Assembly: GCF_900149695.1 (NCBI RefSeq)
Contig: NZ_LT703003.1
Coordinates: 1,240,001 to 1,304,000 of the forward strand
Reading direction: 5' to 3'
DNA: 64,000 bases
Source: Anderseniella sp. Alg231-50
GTDB taxonomy: Bacteria > Pseudomonadota > Alphaproteobacteria > Rhizobiales > Aestuariivirgaceae
Each line of letters opens with the position of its first letter. Positions within the stretch are counted from its first letter, which is position 1. The notes under the pieces were generated by a model. It was not told where the DNA came from and searched no databases. It saw only the letters and a list, made by a program, of their open reading frames with translations. Positions 61,691 to 64,000 of this stretch are shown here, piece by piece. The position numbers and the translations under genes were made by a program.

Positions 61691-63088
61691 ATGTATGATC
61701 TTGTTGTAATCGGCACAGGCCCCGGCGGCTATGTGGGAGCCATCCGTGCTGCCCAGCTGGGCATGAAGGTTGCCGTCGTTGAAAAACGCGCCGCCCATGG
61801 CGGCACCTGCCTGAATGTCGGCTGTATACCGTCCAAGGCTCTGCTGCATGCATCGGAACTTTTCGAGGAGGCCGGGCACGCTTTCAAGAACATGGGCATC
61901 AAGGTGTCGGCACCCAAGGTCGACATGAAGCAGATGCTGAAATTCAAGCAGGACGCCATTGACGGCAATACCAAGGGCATCGAGTTTCTGCTCAAGAAAA
62001 ACAAGATCGATGCGTTCCACGGCACTGGTAAAATCCTCGGCGCGGGCAAGGTCCAGGTGACCCCTGAAAAAGGTGACGCCCAGGTTCTCGAGACCAAGAA
62101 CATCTGCATTGCGACCGGGTCTGACGTGGCGCAGCTGCCGGGCATCGACATTGACGAAAAGCAGGTCGTGTCTTCCACCGGCGCGCTGGAACTGACCAAG
62201 GTGCCGGGTCACATGGTGGTGGTGGGCGCAGGTGTCATCGGGCTCGAACTGGGTTCGGTGTGGCGCAGGCTCGGTGCCAAGGTGACCGTGGTAGAGTTCC
62301 TTGATCACATTCTGCCGGGAACGGACAGCGAAGTAGCCAAGAAGTTCAGGGTCATGCTGGGCAGGCAGGGTTTCCAGTTCAAGCTGGGTTCCAAGGTGAC
62401 CGGTGCCAAGACATCAAAATCTGGGGTCAAGGTGACCATCGAACCGGCCAAGGGCGGTGATGCTGAAACACTGGACGCCGACATCGTGCTGGTGGCCATC
62501 GGGCGCGTACCCTACACCGACGGACTGGGGCTGGAAGACGCCGGCGTTGCGCTCGATGAGCGCAAACGCGTGATCGTGAATGACCATTTTGCCACCAATG
62601 TCCCGGGTATTTTCGCCATCGGAGACGTGGTGCGCGGCGCTATGCTGGCCCACAAGGCAGAGGAAGAAGGCGTCGCACTGGCGGAGCTGCTGGCCGGCCA
62701 GGCGGGCCATGTGAACTACGGCATCATTCCCGGCGTCGTCTACACCTATCCGGAAGTGGCATCGGTAGGCAAAACCGAGGACGAACTGAAGGGTGAGGGC
62801 GTGGCCTACACGTCGGGCTCATTCCCGTTCATGGCCAATGGCCGCGCCAAGGCCAACCAGACAACCGACGGGTTTGTGAAAGTGCTGGCGGATGCCAAGA
62901 CAGACCAGGTGCTGGGCGTGCACATTCTTGGCCCTCAGGCCGGCGAACTGATCCATGAATGTGCTGTGCTGATGGAATTCGGCGGGTCGTCGGAAGACCT
63001 GGCGCGCACCTGCCATGCGCATCCGACCCTGTCGGAAGCGGTCAAGGAAGCAGCCCTTGCCGTCGACAAGCGCGCCATCCATTCATAG
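61691..63088 (+). CDS. lpd: Dihydrolipoyl dehydrogenase (E3)
   Basis: 465-residue FAD- and NAD-dependent flavoprotein that reoxidises dihydrolipoamide in the E2 component. The FAD loop [17 protein letters not shown], redox disulfide [17 protein letters not shown] (Cys40 and Cys45), NAD loop [19 protein letters not shown] and the C-terminal His-Glu pair ([14 protein letters not shown]) are intact. It closes the sucCD-AB-lpd cluster, 26 bases after sucB, and is followed by a type I repeat. Confidence 0.97.
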   Translation: MYDLVVIGTGPGGYVGAIRAAQLGMKVAVVEKRAAHGGTCLNVGCIPSKALLHASELFEEAGHAFKNMGIKVSAPKVDMKQMLKFKQDAIDGNTKGIEFLLKKNKIDAFHGTGKILGAGKVQVTPEKGDAQVLETKNICIATGSDVAQLPGIDIDEKQVVSSTGALELTKVPGHMVVVGAGVIGLELGSVWRRLGAKVTVVEFLDHILPGTDSEVAKKFRVMLGRQGFQFKLGSKVTGAKTSKSGVKVTIEPAKGGDAETLDADIVLVAIGRVPYTDGLGLEDAGVALDERKRVIVNDHFATNVPGIFAIGDVVRGAMLAHKAEEEGVALAELLAGQAGHVNYGIIPGVVYTYPEVASVGKTEDELKGEGVAYTSGSFPFMANGRAKANQTTDGFVKVLADAKTDQVLGVHILGPQAGELIHECAVLMEFGGSSEDLARTCHAHPTLSEAVKEAALAVDKRAIHS

Positions 63089-63123
63089 GACAGACTGCCT
63101 GCCGGTACATACAACTGGCTGTT

Positions 63124-63240
63124 TTATATCGCTCACGCAGCAGCCTGGCGGCTGCGCTCCGCGAGGGCGCACTTCGTGCGGCGGCCGGTCGGCCTTGCCT
63201 CAGCATTTTCGTGCTTCGGAAGGGAATTCATCACCAACGT
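63124..63240 (-). repeat. Type I dispersed repeat, minus-oriented copy
   Basis: Complete copy running TTATATCGCTCACGCAGC, GCGCACTTCGTGCGGCG, GGCCGGTCGGCCTTGCCTC and CGTGCTTCGGAAGGGAATTCATC. Reversed, it matches the 6865-6979 copy in almost all parts. It fills the gap between lpd and the convergent oxidoreductase gene, a position typical of REP-like elements. Confidence 0.8.
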
Positions 63241-63262
63241 CATCCCAGCGCGGGCGCTTAAA

Positions 63263-64000
63263 TCAGATTTCCGATTCTGGCTTCAGCCTGCTGCCGTCGA
63301 TCATGCGGGTGTAGCTGAACGGGGCAGGGTCGACCACGGGCGTCTTGCCGGTAACAAGATCGGCCATCAGCTCGCCAGCGCCGGGGCCGATGCCGAACCC
63401 GTGCCCGGAAAATCCGGTTGCCAGAAACAGGCCGGGTACCCGGTCAATACCGGAAATCACCGGAACCGCGTCCGGTGTCACGTCGATGACGCCGGCCCAC
63501 TTGTTGGTGATCCTGACCCCCTTGAATTCAGGATGATCGGCGGCCAGTTCGTTCAGGCATTCATCCAGCACCCAGTCGACCGGCTTCGGGTCCAGCACGC
63601 GAACCTTCTCAAACGGTGACATCTCATCAAGAGACCAGCGCGAAGCCAGCATGGCTTCGGAAATGAAGCGTTTGCCGATGCGCAGTTTCAGGTACGGCCA
63701 TTCAGACCGCAGCGCCGGCAGGAATGCTCTCAGGTATTTGAAGGATGCCGGGATGATGTCAGATACGGTGACCGCATTGTGGGCAATGGTGTAGCCGCCG
63801 TCCGCACGCTTGCGGACCGCGTATTTGCCGCCTGCAAACGACGTCGCATAGGGCAGGTCCAACGGCTCGGTTGCCTGCACGCTGGACAAGGTGATGAGTT
63901 GCGGCAGGTCCAGTCCGAGATTGCCCAGGAAGCGCCGTGACCAGGCGCCACCGGCATACACAACGGACGTACACCTGACCGGGCCGCGCTCCGTCATGAC
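63263..64000 (-). CDS. FAD-dependent oxidoreductase (DAO family), N-terminal part outside window
   Basis: The reading frame is open to the right edge, so the 5' end lies beyond 64000; at least 246 residues are visible. The sequence matches the DAO fold of sarcosine/glycine oxidases and D-amino-acid dehydrogenases: VVYAGGAWSRRFLGNLGL, GGYTIAHNAVTVSDIIPA, AGVIDVTPDAVPVISG and the C-terminal FAD motif LFLATGFSGHGFGIGPGAGELMAD. N-terminal Rossmann motif GxGxxG would lie to the right. Substrate class cannot be set without the missing part. Confidence 0.88.
   Translation of the reverse strand, partial: VMTERGPVRCTSVVYAGGAWSRRFLGNLGLDLPQLITLSSVQATEPLDLPYATSFAGGKYAVRKRADGGYTIAHNAVTVSDIIPASFKYLRAFLPALRSEWPYLKLRIGKRFISEAMLASRWSLDEMSPFEKVRVLDPKPVDWVLDECLNELAADHPEFKGVRITNKWAGVIDVTPDAVPVISGIDRVPGLFLATGFSGHGFGIGPGAGELMADLVTGKTPVVDPAPFSYTRMIDGSRLKPESEI

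Overview
The window looks like chromosomal core-genome DNA from an alphaproteobacterium, most likely of the Hyphomicrobiales (Rhizobiales) type. This is an inference from gene content and order: ccmABCDG beside acnA, ffh-rpsP-rimM-trmD-rplS, dapF-mtaB-ftsY-yciB, sdhCDAB, zapE-mdh-sucC-sucD-sucA-sucB-lpd, and a (3S)-malyl-CoA lyase/thioesterase plus mesaconyl-CoA hydratase pair typical of the ethylmalonyl-CoA pathway. The DNA is GC-rich, genes are densely packed, and start codons include ATG, GTG and TTG. I see no rRNA, tRNA, CRISPR array, prophage, transposase or defence island.

Layout. 1-12.1 kb: the 3' part of htpG, a Tat-exported PhoD-like phosphatase, asd, then the leucine genes leuB, leuD and leuC on the minus strand, interleaved with a lytic transglycosylase, an SDR dehydrogenase and small proteins. 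Two intergenic spaces here hold complex palindromic repeats. 12.5-20 kb is accessory-like: membrane proteins, a TetR regulator with a clear double operator, an alanine/sodium symporter with a UspA protein, a cold-shock protein, a methyltransferase and a tandem repeat block. 20-24.3 kb: rplS, trmD, rimM, rpsP and ffh (minus strand). 24.7-29.0 kb: dapF, mtaB, ftsY and yciB (plus strand), translationally coupled through overlapping GTG/TTG starts. 29.2-32.6 kb: a MarR regulator and ccmGDCBA for cytochrome c maturation. 32.7-36.3 kb: acnA and a DUF1223 protein.

36.3-42.3 kb: DUF1330, a threonine/serine dehydratase, a divergent FolD, DUF429, a pyridoxal kinase, and the CoA-ester lyase/mesaconyl-CoA hydratase pair. 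42.4-45.8 kb: sdhCDAB. 45.9-48.8 kb: small, poorly characterised genes. 49.1-52.0 kb: methylmalonate-semialdehyde dehydrogenase and an SRPBCC/site-2-protease fusion. 52.1-63.1 kb: zapE and the TCA cluster mdh-sucC-X-sucD-sucA-sucB-lpd, where X is an unrecognised exported protein. The right edge cuts a FAD-dependent oxidoreductase.

Together the genes cover most of the oxidative TCA cycle (aconitase, 2-oxoglutarate dehydrogenase, succinyl-CoA synthetase, succinate dehydrogenase, malate dehydrogenase), with propionyl-CoA and ethylmalonyl-CoA branches feeding it. They also cover leucine and lysine/threonine biosynthesis, SRP-dependent protein targeting and ribosome maturation, and haem delivery for c-type cytochromes.

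I found no obvious new multi-gene system. The points I would follow up first are the two families of structured intergenic repeats (one locus arranged like a non-autonomous mobile element), a FolD homologue lacking its catalytic lysine, the exported protein inside the sucCD operon, the SRPBCC-M50 fusion, a ribosomal protein L19 carrying a helix-hairpin-helix-like tail, and a 17-copy perfect hexanucleotide repeat inside ftsY.
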